From AC-32 sp963716865 (lineage in GTDB: Bacteria; Actinomycetota; Thermoleophilia; Gaiellales; Gaiellaceae): DNA of 64,000 nucleotides. The position numbers and the translations under genes were made by a program. The stretch is taken from the NCBI GenBank assembly GCA_963716865.1, contig CAVQUF010000001.1:248001-312000 (forward strand), written 5' to 3'. The notes under the pieces were generated by a model that saw only the letters and a list, made by a program, of their open reading frames with translations, made no database searches and was not told where the DNA came from. How positions within the stretch are numbered: position 1 is the first letter of the stretch; each line of letters opens with the position of its first letter. Positions 47,884 through 56,502 of the stretch are shown here, one piece after another.

Positions 47884-48923
47884 CGCCGCTCCGCCTCGCC
47901 GTCGTCGGTCTCGGCTACTGGGGCCCGAACCTCGTTCGCAACCTGTTCGAGCTCGGCGAGGCGGCCGAGGTCCGGCGGGTCTGCGACCTGGACGAGGAGG
48001 CGCTCGCGAAGATCACGCGCCGGTACCCGTCCATCGTCGGCACCACCCGGTACGAGGAGCTGCTGGAGGACGACGAGATCGACGCGGTCCTGATCTCGAC
48101 GCCGGTCTCGACGCACTATCCGCTCGCCTCGGCGGCGCTACAGGCCGGCAAGCACGTGTTCGTCGAGAAGCCGCTGGCGGCGTCGTCCGCCGAGGGGCTC
48201 GAGCTGATCCGGCTCGCCGAGAAGAAGAAGCTCGTGCTGATGCCGGGCCACACGTTCCTCTACAGCCCGCCGGTCAACATGATCCGCTCCATGATCGAGG
48301 ACGGTGACCTCGGGGACATCTACTTCGTCTCGACGAGCCGCGTGAACCTCGGCCTGCACCAGGCGGACGTCAGCGTCGTCTGGGACCTCGGCCCGCACGA
48401 CTTCTCGATCCTCCGCTACTGGTTCGACCAGACCCCGGCGCACGCGAGCGCGATCAGCCGCGCCTGCGTGCTCCCGGATGTCCCCGACGTCGCGTTCATC
48501 GACCTCGAGTACGACTCGGGGACGATCGCCCACGTGGAGCTCTCGTGGCTGGCGCCCAGCAAGCTGCGGCGGACGACCATCGTGGGCTCCGAGAAGATGG
48601 TCGTCTACGACGACACGGGCAACGAGCCGGTGCGGGTCTTCGACTCGGGGGTGACGCTGCCGAACCCGGAGACGTTCGGCGAGTACCGGCTGACGTATCG
48701 CACCGGAGACATCGTCTCGCCGCGCGTCGACGCCCGCGAGCCGCTCTCGCTCGAGCTCGCCGACTTCGTGGAGGCGATCCGAACTGGCTCGACGCCGCGG
48801 TCGTCCGCCGAGATCGGGCTCGAGGTCGTCCGGATGATCGAGGCGGTCGACCGCTCGCTCTCGCAGCAAGGCGCGCGCGTGAGCCTGGCGCCACCGGCTT
48901 CCGCGATCGCGACGACCGCGTAG
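47880..48923 (+). CDS. Gfo/Idh/MocA family nucleotide-sugar dehydrogenase (WbpB/WlbA-like)
   Basis: 347 residues; ATG 47880 overlaps the stop of the transferase gene. LAVVGLGYWGPNLVRNLFE is the NAD Rossmann motif, AGKHVFVEKPLAASSAEGLE holds the EKP motif, and SVVWDLGPHDFSILRYWF carries the catalytic D/H pair. WlbA/WbpB oxidise the C3 hydroxyl of UDP-GlcNAcA before transamination. Clustering with the DegT and hexapeptide acetyltransferase genes supports that role. Members with other substrates (inositol, other 3-keto sugars) look alike at this level. Confidence 0.84.
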   Translation: MTPLRLAVVGLGYWGPNLVRNLFELGEAAEVRRVCDLDEEALAKITRRYPSIVGTTRYEELLEDDEIDAVLISTPVSTHYPLASAALQAGKHVFVEKPLAASSAEGLELIRLAEKKKLVLMPGHTFLYSPPVNMIRSMIEDGDLGDIYFVSTSRVNLGLHQADVSVVWDLGPHDFSILRYWFDQTPAHASAISRACVLPDVPDVAFIDLEYDSGTIAHVELSWLAPSKLRRTTIVGSEKMVVYDDTGNEPVRVFDSGVTLPNPETFGEYRLTYRTGDIVSPRVDAREPLSLELADFVEAIRTGSTPRSSAEIGLEVVRMIEAVDRSLSQQGARVSLAPPASAIATTA

Positions 48924-48952
48924 AAACGGCCTCCTCGAGAGCCTGACCGAAC

Positions 48953-49023
48953 GGCTAGGCGCCTCGTCTCACGACGGGTTTCGCGGGTCCGGCCTACACG
49001 CGCCGAGGCGGGCCTCGTACGCT
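48953..49023 (+). promoter_or_regulatory. Composite promoter-like element before the HprK-like gene
   Basis: GGCTAGG (48953-48959), GGCCTAC (48991-48997) and TACGCT (49018-49023) repeat the spacing seen at 46232-46302 exactly. ACGGTCGAAT at 49038 also resembles ACGGTCGCCGAAT at 46311. The leader from TACGCT to ATG 49115 is about 85 bases. Confidence 0.55.
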
Positions 49024-49114
49024 TGGGGGGCTGGGATTTCACGGTCGAATCGTTCGCGCGAGGAGAGCGAAACGGACGACGCATTCGAGAGGGGCTTGAA
49101 CGAGGTCGGCAGCG

Positions 49115-50128
49115 ATGGCGACGGTTGAGCTTCGGCGGGCCGAAGCGCACCGGCCCCTGCCCGGGGCGCCCTGGCACGGGTACGCGTTCGGGCGCGTGCT
49201 CGAGTCCGGGGAGCCGTTCCCGGGGATCCAGCCCGTAGAAGGCGCCGAATCCGGGCAGATCACGACCTGGCGCGAGGAGTCGGCGGACGTCATCACCAAG
49301 GCGTGGCGGCCCCAGCACGGCGAGGTGCTGCTCGACCTGCGGCACTCGGACGGGAGGCAGTTCCTGCGCATCGACGCCCGCGAGCCGACCGGCTACCGCA
49401 TCTGGGCCCCGTACTACGGGAGACACCTCGTGTCCGCGGACGGGAGCGAGATCGCATCCGCCCTGCCGCGCGTCGAGCCCGCGCGCTGGCAGCGGCTGTT
49501 CTTCGCGCAGGTGCTTCCGCTCGCCGCGGTCCTGGGCGGCCTCTCCGCGTTCCGCGCCAGCGCGGTCGCGGTGGGCGGGCGCGTGCTGGCCTTCGTCGGC
49601 CCGCCGACCAGCGGCAAGACCTCGTTCGCCGCGCACCTCGTCGGCCTCGGCGCCACGTTCGTGACCGACGACGTGCTCGTGATCGAGAAGAGGGCCGACG
49701 GCGTGCTGGCGCATCCGGGGCCTGCGCGACTGAACATCGACGAGGCCGAGCTGCGCCGCGTCCCGCCGCAACAGCAGGCTCGCCTCGGCCCGCTCGTCGG
49801 CCGGAGCGACAAGCTGATGCTCGAGCCGACACCGGTGCACGGCCCGCTGCCCGTGGCCTGCTTCTACATCCTGCGCCCGAAGGACGACGGCGCCCGGATC
49901 GCAATCGTCGAGCGCGAGACGCCGTCCAGCCGGTCGCTGCTCGAGAGCGGCTTCCCCCGCTACCTGAGCTCGCCCGAGCACCGCCAGCGGCAGCTCGACC
50001 TCTGCGCCGAGCTCGCGAAGTCCGTGCCCAGGTACGCCGTCGAGCTACCCGAGAAGTGCCGCGCACGCGACGTCGCCGCGAGAGTCCTCGCCCATTGCGA
50101 GGCCCTCTGCGGGCCCGTTCGCCTCTGA
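49115..50128 (+). CDS. HPr-kinase-like P-loop protein
   Basis: 337 residues. The first 150 have no recognised domain and are rich in short beta-like stretches. Then LAFVGPPTSGKTSFAAHLVG (about 163-182) is a Walker A motif in an HprK-like context, and GATFVTDDVLVIE carries the acidic Walker B/catalytic pair at the spacing seen in HprK and its orphan relatives. There is no HPr or PTS gene nearby. HprK-like kinases of this type occur in exopolysaccharide and peptide loci and may phosphorylate a glycan, lipid or peptide. It shares the promoter architecture of the sugar-transferase operon. Confidence 0.72.
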   Translation: MATVELRRAEAHRPLPGAPWHGYAFGRVLESGEPFPGIQPVEGAESGQITTWREESADVITKAWRPQHGEVLLDLRHSDGRQFLRIDAREPTGYRIWAPYYGRHLVSADGSEIASALPRVEPARWQRLFFAQVLPLAAVLGGLSAFRASAVAVGGRVLAFVGPPTSGKTSFAAHLVGLGATFVTDDVLVIEKRADGVLAHPGPARLNIDEAELRRVPPQQQARLGPLVGRSDKLMLEPTPVHGPLPVACFYILRPKDDGARIAIVERETPSSRSLLESGFPRYLSSPEHRQRQLDLCAELAKSVPRYAVELPEKCRARDVAARVLAHCEALCGPVRL

Positions 50129-50167
50129 GAACGTCGCCGGCGGCCTCCAGGCGACACAATCGACGCG

Positions 50168-53100
50168 ATGAAGGTCTGCATCGTCTGCGGAGCAGCTCTG
50201 CCGGACGGTGCACGGTTCTGCGCGACCTGCGCGGCCCCGGCCGAGCCCGAGTCCGCCGCGAGGGAGCGAAAGCTCGCGACTCTCCTCTTCGCCGACCTCG
50301 TGGGCTCGACCGAACTGGGGGGATTGCTCGACCCGGAGCACACGCGTGACCTGCTCGATCGCTTCTACGACGCGATGGCGGCCGAGATCGCGCTCGGGGG
50401 CGGCACCATCGAGAAGTTCATAGGCGACGCGGTCGTCGCTGTCTTCGGAGCGCCGACCGCGCAGGAGGATCACGCCGAGCGGGCACTGCAGGTTGCACTG
50501 TGGATGCAGGAGCGTCTGGCGGAGCTCTTCGGCGACCGGCTGGCGCTCCGGATAGGCGTCAACAGTGGCGAGGTCGTCATCGGCAAACCTCGGGAAGGAA
50601 GCTCGTTCGCGACCGGCGACCCCGTCAACGTCGCCGCCCGGCTCGAGCAGGCTGGCCCGACCGGGGCAGGTGCTGGTCGGAGAGAGAACGGCGTTGCTCG
50701 TCGGAGGCGCCTTCGAGTTCGCCGCGCCGACGACCGTCGAGGCAAAGGGCAAGCCGGGCGGAATCGCCTGTCGGGAGCTCGTCCGGATGATTGCGCCGCG
50801 ACGCCCGCGCGGCGGCCGAGGCCTCGGGACCGGCTTCGTCGGCCGCACGCGCGAGCTTTCATGGCTCGAAGAGCAACTCGCACGCGCCGTGGCCGAGGGG
50901 CGACCACACCTCGTCACGCTCGTCGGGGAGCCGGGCGTCGGCAAGACGAGCCTCGTCCGGGAGTTCCAGGGGCGGCTCTCTGATTCGACGCGGTTCCGGC
51001 TCGGGCGCTGCCTCTCCTACGGTCGCGGCGTGACGTACAGCCCGCTCGCCGACGTGCTCAGAGCCGAGCTCGGGCTGCGTCAGGAGGACTCTGCCGAAAC
51101 CGTCCTCGCCAGGCTCGGCGAGCGCGAGATCCTCGCGCTCACGCTCGGGCTCGACGTCGCCGGCGACCTAGACCCACGCGCGGCCGGGCAGCGCCTGCAC
51201 GAGGAGTGGGTGAGCCTACTTCGCGAGCTCGCCGTCGAGCGTCCTTTCGTCCTCGTCGTCGAGGACCTCCACTGGGCGGCCGATCCCCTGCTCGACCTCC
51301 TCGGACTGGTGCTGGCCGAGGTCGAGGGGCCGATGCTGCTCCTGACGACGACGAGGCCAGAGGGTTCGAACCTAGTGAGCGGCGGAGAGCCGCTCCAGTT
51401 GGAGCCGCTCGGCGAGGAGGAGGCGGGGGAACTCCTCGACCGGGTGCTCGAGGCCCCACTCGACGCCACCGCCCGCGAGCTCGTGATTCGTCAGGCCGAG
51501 GGGAACCCGTTTTTCCTGGAGGAGGTGCTCGCGGAGCTCATCGACCGTCAACTCCTGGAGCGCAGGAACGGCGGCTGGTCCCTCCGCGACGGCACGCGCG
51601 ATCTCGGCATCCCCGACACGGTGCAGGCCGTCCTGGCCGCCCGCATCGACCTGCTCCCGTCGCAAGCCAAGGAGGCGCTACAGGCGGCGGCCGCGATCGG
51701 CCGCTCGTTCAGCCCGGCCGGGCTCGCCGCCCTTGTCGGCACCGCGGCAGAGGTGCGCACACTGGTCGAGCGAGGCTTCATCCGCCCGACCGAGCCCGAG
51801 CTCGTGTTCAAGCACGCGCTCACGCGCGACGTCGCCTACGAAGGCCTGCCGAAAGCAAGCCGCGCGCACCTGCATGCCTCGTTTGCGGCCTGGCTCGACG
51901 CGGAGGACGGCGGAGACGCTAACGCCGGACCCCTCGCCTATCACTACGCCGAGGCGATCAACCCGGAGATCGCGGAGCTCGCCTGGCGCGGTCGGGAAGA
52001 GCACGCCGCGCAACTGCGGGCGAGCGCGCTTCGCTGGCTGCGCCGAGCCGCCGAGCTTGCAGTCGGCCGCTTCGACGTCGACGACGCGCTCGCGCTGTTT
52101 GGCAAAGCGGTCGAGCTGGATCCGAACGATGCCGAACTCTGGCGGGCAATTGGCCACGCGAACGCGCTCAAGTTCGACGGCGAGGCGTTCTGGGCAGCGA
52201 CGCTCAAGGCCGTCGAGCTGACCTCGGAGCCGACGACGCTCGGCGACCTCTACGCGGAGCTCGCGTTCGAGTCGTCGATGCGGGGTGCGGTTTGGAAGCG
52301 CCCACCCGATCACGAGCTCGTCGAGGGCTGGCTGGAGCGCGCGCTCGAGCTTGCCGAGCCCGGCGGCCGGTCCCAGGCGAAGGCCCTCGTCACCAAGGCC
52401 GTGTTGACGGACGACATCGAGATCGCCGACCAGGCGGTCGCTCTGGCCGAGCAGCTGGACGACGCCGAGCTTGCCTCGGACGCCTACGGGGCGCGATCGG
52501 GCGCCTCGTGGGTCGTCTCTGACTTCCACGTGGCGTACGAGTGGGCGAGTCGGAGCTTCGCCCTGATCGATCGCCTCGGCGACCCGGACAAGGTCGCCTT
52601 CGTTCACAGGTTTGGCGCCCCGGTTGCCCTTGCCGTCGGCCGGCTCGATGAGGCCGAGACGCTGGCTGCGGAGCATGACGTGGTCGCGTCTCGCCTGAGC
52701 GCACATCACGAGGTGCACGCTGTCGGGGTGCTGATCATGATCGAAGAAGCCCTCGGGCACTGGGGCGAGATCCGACGGCTACAGGTTCGCAATGAGCGTG
52801 CCCTCGCTGACAACGAGGGGACGCCGTGCATCTTTAGCCCGCGGTCACTGCTGTCGTGTGCGGTTGCCTGCGCAGAGCTCGGACTGGACGCAGAGGCCCA
52901 CCAGCTCGAGGACCGCGTTGCCGCCCTCGGGTTCGAGGGGTACGGGTTCGTCCTCCATCCGCCGTCCGCCCACCTCGCGCTGCTTCGAGGCGATTTCGCG
53001 CAGGTTCAGGCGCTGCTTGCCGAGTCCGGAGAAGCCTGGCACCAGATGCTGGACTCGGGCCTGTACGGATGGGCAACCCGCCTCGATGCACTCGTCGCCC

Positions 53101-53300
53101 TTGGACGGCAGGAGGAGGCCGACACGGAGGCGACACGCCTCGTCCAGCCCGGAACCTACCTCGAGCCGTTCGCACTGCGGACACTCGGGCTCGTCCGCAG
53201 CGACCCGGCTCTGATCGAGCAGTCGATCGAGCGCTTCGAGTCGATGGGGCTCGACTGGCACGCGGCAAAGACCCGCGAGCTCGCCCGCTCGCTCAGCTGA
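50168..53300 (+). CDS. Class III adenylate/guanylate cyclase fused to AAA ATPase and TPR-like region (one frameshift)
   Basis: N-terminal zinc ribbon CIVCG...FCATC (residues 4-21), a class III cyclase catalytic domain with ATLLFADLVGSTEL and IEKFIGDAVVAVFGAP (metal and substrate residues), GVNSGEVVIG, then after a shift in GGCCC near 50657 the domain continues (PGQVLVGERTALL). The AAA/STAND part has Walker A GEPGVGKTS and Walker B FVLVVEDLHWAADP. A long helical TPR-like C-terminus ends at TGA 53300. This is the common actinobacterial signalling architecture. It may respond to a ligand through the ATPase/TPR module; the regulated pathway is unknown. Confidence 0.82.
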
Positions 53301-53325
53301 ACCGAACGGGACGCTCGAAGGGCAG

Positions 53326-53398
53326 TGGAGCCGACGGGATTCGAACCCGTGACCTTCTGGCTGCCAGCCAGACGCTCTCCCAGCTGAGCTACGGCCCC
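53326..53398 (-). tRNA. tRNA-Ala (anticodon GGC)
   Basis: The reverse strand reads GGGGCCGTAGCTCAGCTGGG, an anticodon arm TCTGG-CTGGCAG-CCAGA with anticodon GGC, a T-arm with GGTTCGAATCC, and the 3' acceptor strand CGGCTCCA. All seven acceptor pairs form, including the G3-U70 wobble that marks alanine tRNA. The length is 73 nt; CCA is not encoded. Confidence 0.97.
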
Positions 53399-53415
53399 CG
53401 GTCGGCCGATTGTAG

Positions 53416-53772
53416 CTAGGCCGTCGCCGAGGCGAGATCCACGTTGGGCACGTCGCCCCAGAGCTCCTCGAGCCGGTAGTAGCCCCGCGCGTCCGGGCTG
53501 AAGACGTGGAAAACGACGTCGAGGTAGTCGGCCACGATCCAGCGGCCTTCGGCCTCGCCGGCGACCGACGCCGGCAGCGTGCGCTCGTCGTGCTTGAGGC
53601 GTCCGTGCACCTCGTCCCAGATCGCCTTCGTCTGGCGCGGGTTCTGCCCGGTCGCGAGCACGAAGAAGTCCGTGTACGAGCACACGGGGCGCATGTCGAG
53701 AATGAGGACGTCCTGTGCCAGCTTCTCCTGGGCGAGGCCGGCGATTCGGCGGGCGTGTTCGAGTGGGGTCAG
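53416..53772 (-). CDS. rsfS: Ribosomal silencing factor RsfS
   Basis: 118 residues. AGLAQEKLAQDVLILDMRPV, SYTDFFVLATGQNPRQTKAI and DYLDVVFHVFSPDARGYYRL are the conserved RsfS/Iojap segments, and the length is normal. RsfS binds L14 and blocks subunit joining in starvation. No ATG, GTG or TTG exists in frame between the nadD stop and the conserved start. CTG 53772, 13 bases after GAGAGG, is the best candidate, or a base is wrong here. It follows nadD, as in many bacteria. Confidence 0.88.
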   Translation of the reverse strand: MTPLEHARRIAGLAQEKLAQDVLILDMRPVCSYTDFFVLATGQNPRQTKAIWDEVHGRLKHDERTLPASVAGEAEGRWIVADYLDVVFHVFSPDARGYYRLEELWGDVPNVDLASATA

Positions 53773-53807
53773 TGGCTCGTCAGATCCTCTCGGGTTCGCG
53801 AAGCAGT

Positions 53808-54356
53808 CTAGCCACGATAGAGGCCGAGCTCCGCGATCGACCTGGCAACCGCGGCAGGCACGAGGTCGTCGATCGGCTCGCTCCGCGCCACGCGCTCTCT
53901 CACCTCGGTCGAGGAGACGTTCGGCGAGTCGAGCTCGAACGAGACCACGCGGTCGCCGTACCGTTCGAGATCCGGCGGCGGGTAGCCCGAGCGCGTTCCG
54001 ACCGCGAGTCGCACCCACCGCAGCACCTCGTCCGGCTCCTTCCAGGTCGGGAATGCCGCGCCCTCGTCCGCGCCGACGACGAACAGCGCGTCGCCGAAGC
54101 GTCCGCCTCGAACCGCGTCCGCCGTGAAGGCGCTGCGGTCGAGCACGATCTCGGCCGGAAGCCCGGCGAACGCGTCCTTGGCCAGCCGGACACGCGACGC
54201 GGTGTCGGCGACCGTCCCTCGATGGCCCGGCTCGGCCGCGACGAGCACGACGAGCCGGTCGATCGGCAGGCGCTCGAGCGCGGCCCGGGCGAGCGCGACG
54301 TGGCCGTCGTGCGGCGGGTCGAAGATCCCGCCGAGGATCCCGCTCACCGCTGTCAC
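53808..54356 (-). CDS. nadD: Nicotinate-nucleotide adenylyltransferase
   Basis: About 182 residues. ILGGIFDPPHDGHVALARAA contains the GxFDPxHxGH nucleotidyltransferase motif and SPNVSSTEVRERVAR the ISSTxxR motif. GTG 54356 overlaps the obgE stop as GTGA and is the likely start; the next GTG at 54347 is an alternative. It makes nicotinate adenine dinucleotide in NAD synthesis. It lies in the conserved obgE-nadD-rsfS order. Confidence 0.92.
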   Translation of the reverse strand: MTAVSGILGGIFDPPHDGHVALARAALERLPIDRLVVLVAAEPGHRGTVADTASRVRLAKDAFAGLPAEIVLDRSAFTADAVRGGRFGDALFVVGADEGAAFPTWKEPDEVLRWVRLAVGTRSGYPPPDLERYGDRVVSFELDSPNVSSTEVRERVARSEPIDDLVPAAVARSIAELGLYRG

Positions 54357-55540
54357 CCGAGCTCGAGCGCCTCGCCAGCGACCTCGACCTCGTCGCCTCG
54401 CTTCGCGCCCGCCTCGCGAAGCGCCCGCTCGAGCTCCTCCTCTCCCGGAGGACGGCCGACGACCCGGAAGCCGCGGTCGGTGCGGAAGATCCGAAACGCC
54501 CGCCTGGGGTCCGGCTGGGGCCGGTAGACGAGGAACTCGGCGAGCCCGTCGGCGTCGTGCTCGGGTGCCGGAGCGGGAGGGCAGACCTCGAAGAGGGCCC
54601 GCCGGAAGCGCTCGACGCCCTCGCTGGTCGCACACGAGAGCGCGAACACCCGCTCGACCCGCGGGTCGTCCGGCTCGAACTGTGGCGCCTCCGGCATCAG
54701 GTCGATCTTGTTCAGGACGACGACCTGCGGGCGCTCGGCCAGGCCGGCGCCGTACTCCCTGAGCTCGCGGTCGATCTCCTCGAAGCGCTCCGCAGGATCG
54801 CCCTCGGAGGCGTCGATCACGTGCACGAGCAGCCGCGCTCGCTCGAGGTGCGCGAGAAACTCGTGACCCAGCCCTGCTCCTGCGCTCGCGCCCTCGATCA
54901 GGCCCGGAACGTCCGTGACGACGAGCTGGCGCTCGTCGGTGTCCACGGTCCCGAGCACCGGCTGGACGGTCGTGAACGGGTAGGCCGCGACCTTGGGCTT
55001 CGCGTTCGAGATCCGCCGCAGGAGCGACGACTTGCCGGCGTTCGGAAGCCCGACGAGCGCGGCGTCCGCGAGCAGCTTCAGACGCAGCTCGTAGTCACCC
55101 TCCTCCCCGGGCAGCCCGGTCTCCGCGAAGCGCGGCGCCTGCCGCGTCGAGGTCGCGAAGCGCCTGTTCCCGCGCCCGCCCGGGCCGCCGCGCGCGAGCG
55201 CCGCCCGCGCGCCGGGGTGCGCTAGGTCGGCGACGAGCTGCTCGTCCGCGTCGAAGACCTGGGTCCCGACCGGCACGCGTATCTCGACGGCCTCACCGTC
55301 GGCGCCGCTCTTGCCGGACCCACCGCCGTTGCCGCCGCGCTCCGCGGCGAACTTTCGCTTCGAGCGAAAGCCGGAGAGGTCGCGAAGATCCGGGTCGGCG
55401 ACCAGCGCGACGTCACCGCCGGGACCCCCGTCACCGCCGTCGGGCCCGCCCTTCGGCACGTACTTCTCGCGCCGGAAGCTGAGCGAGCCGTCGCCGCCTC
55501 GACCCGCCTGCACGTGAATGCGGGCGCGATCGGTAAACAT
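54353..55540 (-). CDS. obgE: GTPase Obg/CgtA
   Basis: 395 residues: a glycine-rich Obg fold (1-157, with GGRGGDGSLSFRREKYVPKG), a G domain with G1 GLPNAGKSS, G3 DVPGLIEGA, G4 NKID and G5 SCATSEG, and a C-terminal OCT domain (about 315-395) as in Gram-positive Obg. It acts in 50S assembly and the stringent response. ATG 55540 is well supported by the family start MFTDRARIHVQAGRGGDG. Intact. Confidence 0.97.
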   Translation of the reverse strand: MFTDRARIHVQAGRGGDGSLSFRREKYVPKGGPDGGDGGPGGDVALVADPDLRDLSGFRSKRKFAAERGGNGGGSGKSGADGEAVEIRVPVGTQVFDADEQLVADLAHPGARAALARGGPGGRGNRRFATSTRQAPRFAETGLPGEEGDYELRLKLLADAALVGLPNAGKSSLLRRISNAKPKVAAYPFTTVQPVLGTVDTDERQLVVTDVPGLIEGASAGAGLGHEFLAHLERARLLVHVIDASEGDPAERFEEIDRELREYGAGLAERPQVVVLNKIDLMPEAPQFEPDDPRVERVFALSCATSEGVERFRRALFEVCPPAPAPEHDADGLAEFLVYRPQPDPRRAFRIFRTDRGFRVVGRPPGEEELERALREAGAKRGDEVEVAGEALELG

Positions 55541-55577
55541 GAAGCGCTAGCTGCTAGCTGTGGTCGACGACCGCGAC

Positions 55578-55642
55578 GAGCCGGGGCTCGCCCGAGGCAT
55601 CGCTTGCGATGCCGTCCGAGAGGTTGTCCGGCTCTGCCGGAC
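55578..55642 (-). promoter_or_regulatory. Three hairpins in the rpmA-obgE spacer
   Basis: CGAGC/GCTCG (about 55577-55590), GGCATCG-CTTG-CGATGCC (55596-55613) and GTCCGGC-TCT-GCCGGAC (55626-55642) are perfect stems in tandem within the 119-bp gap. They could attenuate, stabilise or process the message between the ribosomal-protein genes and obgE. No U-run marks a classical terminator. Confidence 0.5.
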
Positions 55643-55659
55643 GACCGTCTGCTCCGGTT

Positions 55660-55914
55660 CTAGGTGGCATCGACAATTGAGATGAGTCGGCGTTCGCCAC
55701 TCGTCTTGAACACAACGCGCCCGTCGCGCTTGGCGAAGATCGTGTCGTCGCGGCCGATTCCGGCGCCCGGCCCCGGGCGGAAGCGCGTGCCGCGCTGGCG
55801 CACGATGATCGCGCCCGCGGTCACGTCCTGCCCGTCGAAGATCTTCACGCCGAGCATCTTCGGCTTCGAGTCGCGCCCGTTCCTGGACGAGCCGAGTCCC
55901 TTTTTGTGAGCCAT
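55660..55914 (-). CDS. rpmA: Ribosomal protein bL27
   Basis: 84 residues: MAHKKGLGSSRNGRDSKPKM, then GAIIVRQRGTRFRPGPGAGI and DDTIFAKRDGRVVF, the standard bL27. The N-terminus begins directly with MAHKK, so no Firmicutes-type cleavable extension is present. The ATG overlaps the rplU stop by one base (TAATG). Confidence 0.98.
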   Translation of the reverse strand: MAHKKGLGSSRNGRDSKPKMLGVKIFDGQDVTAGAIIVRQRGTRFRPGPGAGIGRDDTIFAKRDGRVVFKTSGERRLISIVDAT

Positions 55915-56444
55915 TAGCCCTTCTCCTCTTGCGCCTCGAGCGCGGCGAACGCGCCCTTGCGCTTTGCGTGCGCACGCTCGTACTCCAGCGCCGCGGCGAC
56001 CTCGTCCGCCGACCAGCTGCCGGCCTTCGCCGCGATGTCCTTGACCGTCATGTCCGCGTAGCCGCTCGGCAACCCGGCGGCGTCCTCCTGCTTCGCGGGC
56101 TCTGCGGCCGCCTCCTTCTCCTTCTTCGGCGCGGCTCCCGACTTCTTGCCGATCGCCTGGATCTCGATCTGCGAGAGCTTCGCGCGGAAACCGGTGCGCC
56201 GGCGGTAGCCCGTCTTCGCCTTGGACTTCCCGATCCTGATCTTCGGACCGAGTGGCGCGCCGACCACCTTCGCCGTCACCTGGACGCCCTTCGGGGCGAG
56301 CTCGAACACGTCGTCGCCGCCGAGCATCAGCACCTCGGGGTGGAAGGTCTTGCCCTCCTCCGTCGAGAGACGGTCCACGAGCAGACGCTCGCCCTCTCGG
56401 ACGCGGTACTGCTTCCCGCCGAGTGAGATGATCGCGTAGCTCAT
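55914..56444 (-). CDS. rplU: Ribosomal protein bL21 with C-terminal extension
   Basis: 176 residues, much longer than the usual 100-105. Residues 1-104 are a normal bL21 (MSYAIISLGGKQYRVREGER, GAPLGPKIRIGKSKAKTGYR). A K/A/E-rich linker (about 105-130) and a helical domain (about 131-176, with YADMTVKDIAAKAGSWSADE and ALEYERAHAKRKG) follow. The extension is in frame and precedes rpmA directly, so it is part of the gene. Its function is unknown. Confidence 0.95.
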   Translation of the reverse strand: MSYAIISLGGKQYRVREGERLLVDRLSTEEGKTFHPEVLMLGGDDVFELAPKGVQVTAKVVGAPLGPKIRIGKSKAKTGYRRRTGFRAKLSQIEIQAIGKKSGAAPKKEKEAAAEPAKQEDAAGLPSGYADMTVKDIAAKAGSWSADEVAAALEYERAHAKRKGAFAALEAQEEKG

Positions 56445-56502
56445 GGCGTCAAAACGCGGGCGAGGCGCCCGCGAATGCGCCAGTGTAGCCAAGATTCTGG
56501 CG

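Noticed and set aside
18876..50128. Lasso-peptide or RiPP cluster (AsnB-like cyclase plus HprK-like kinase)
   Set aside because: The AsnB-like protein keeps Cys2 and the full glutaminase domain. No precursor peptide, B-type protease or RRE was found, and the two genes are 28 kb apart within a glycan locus.
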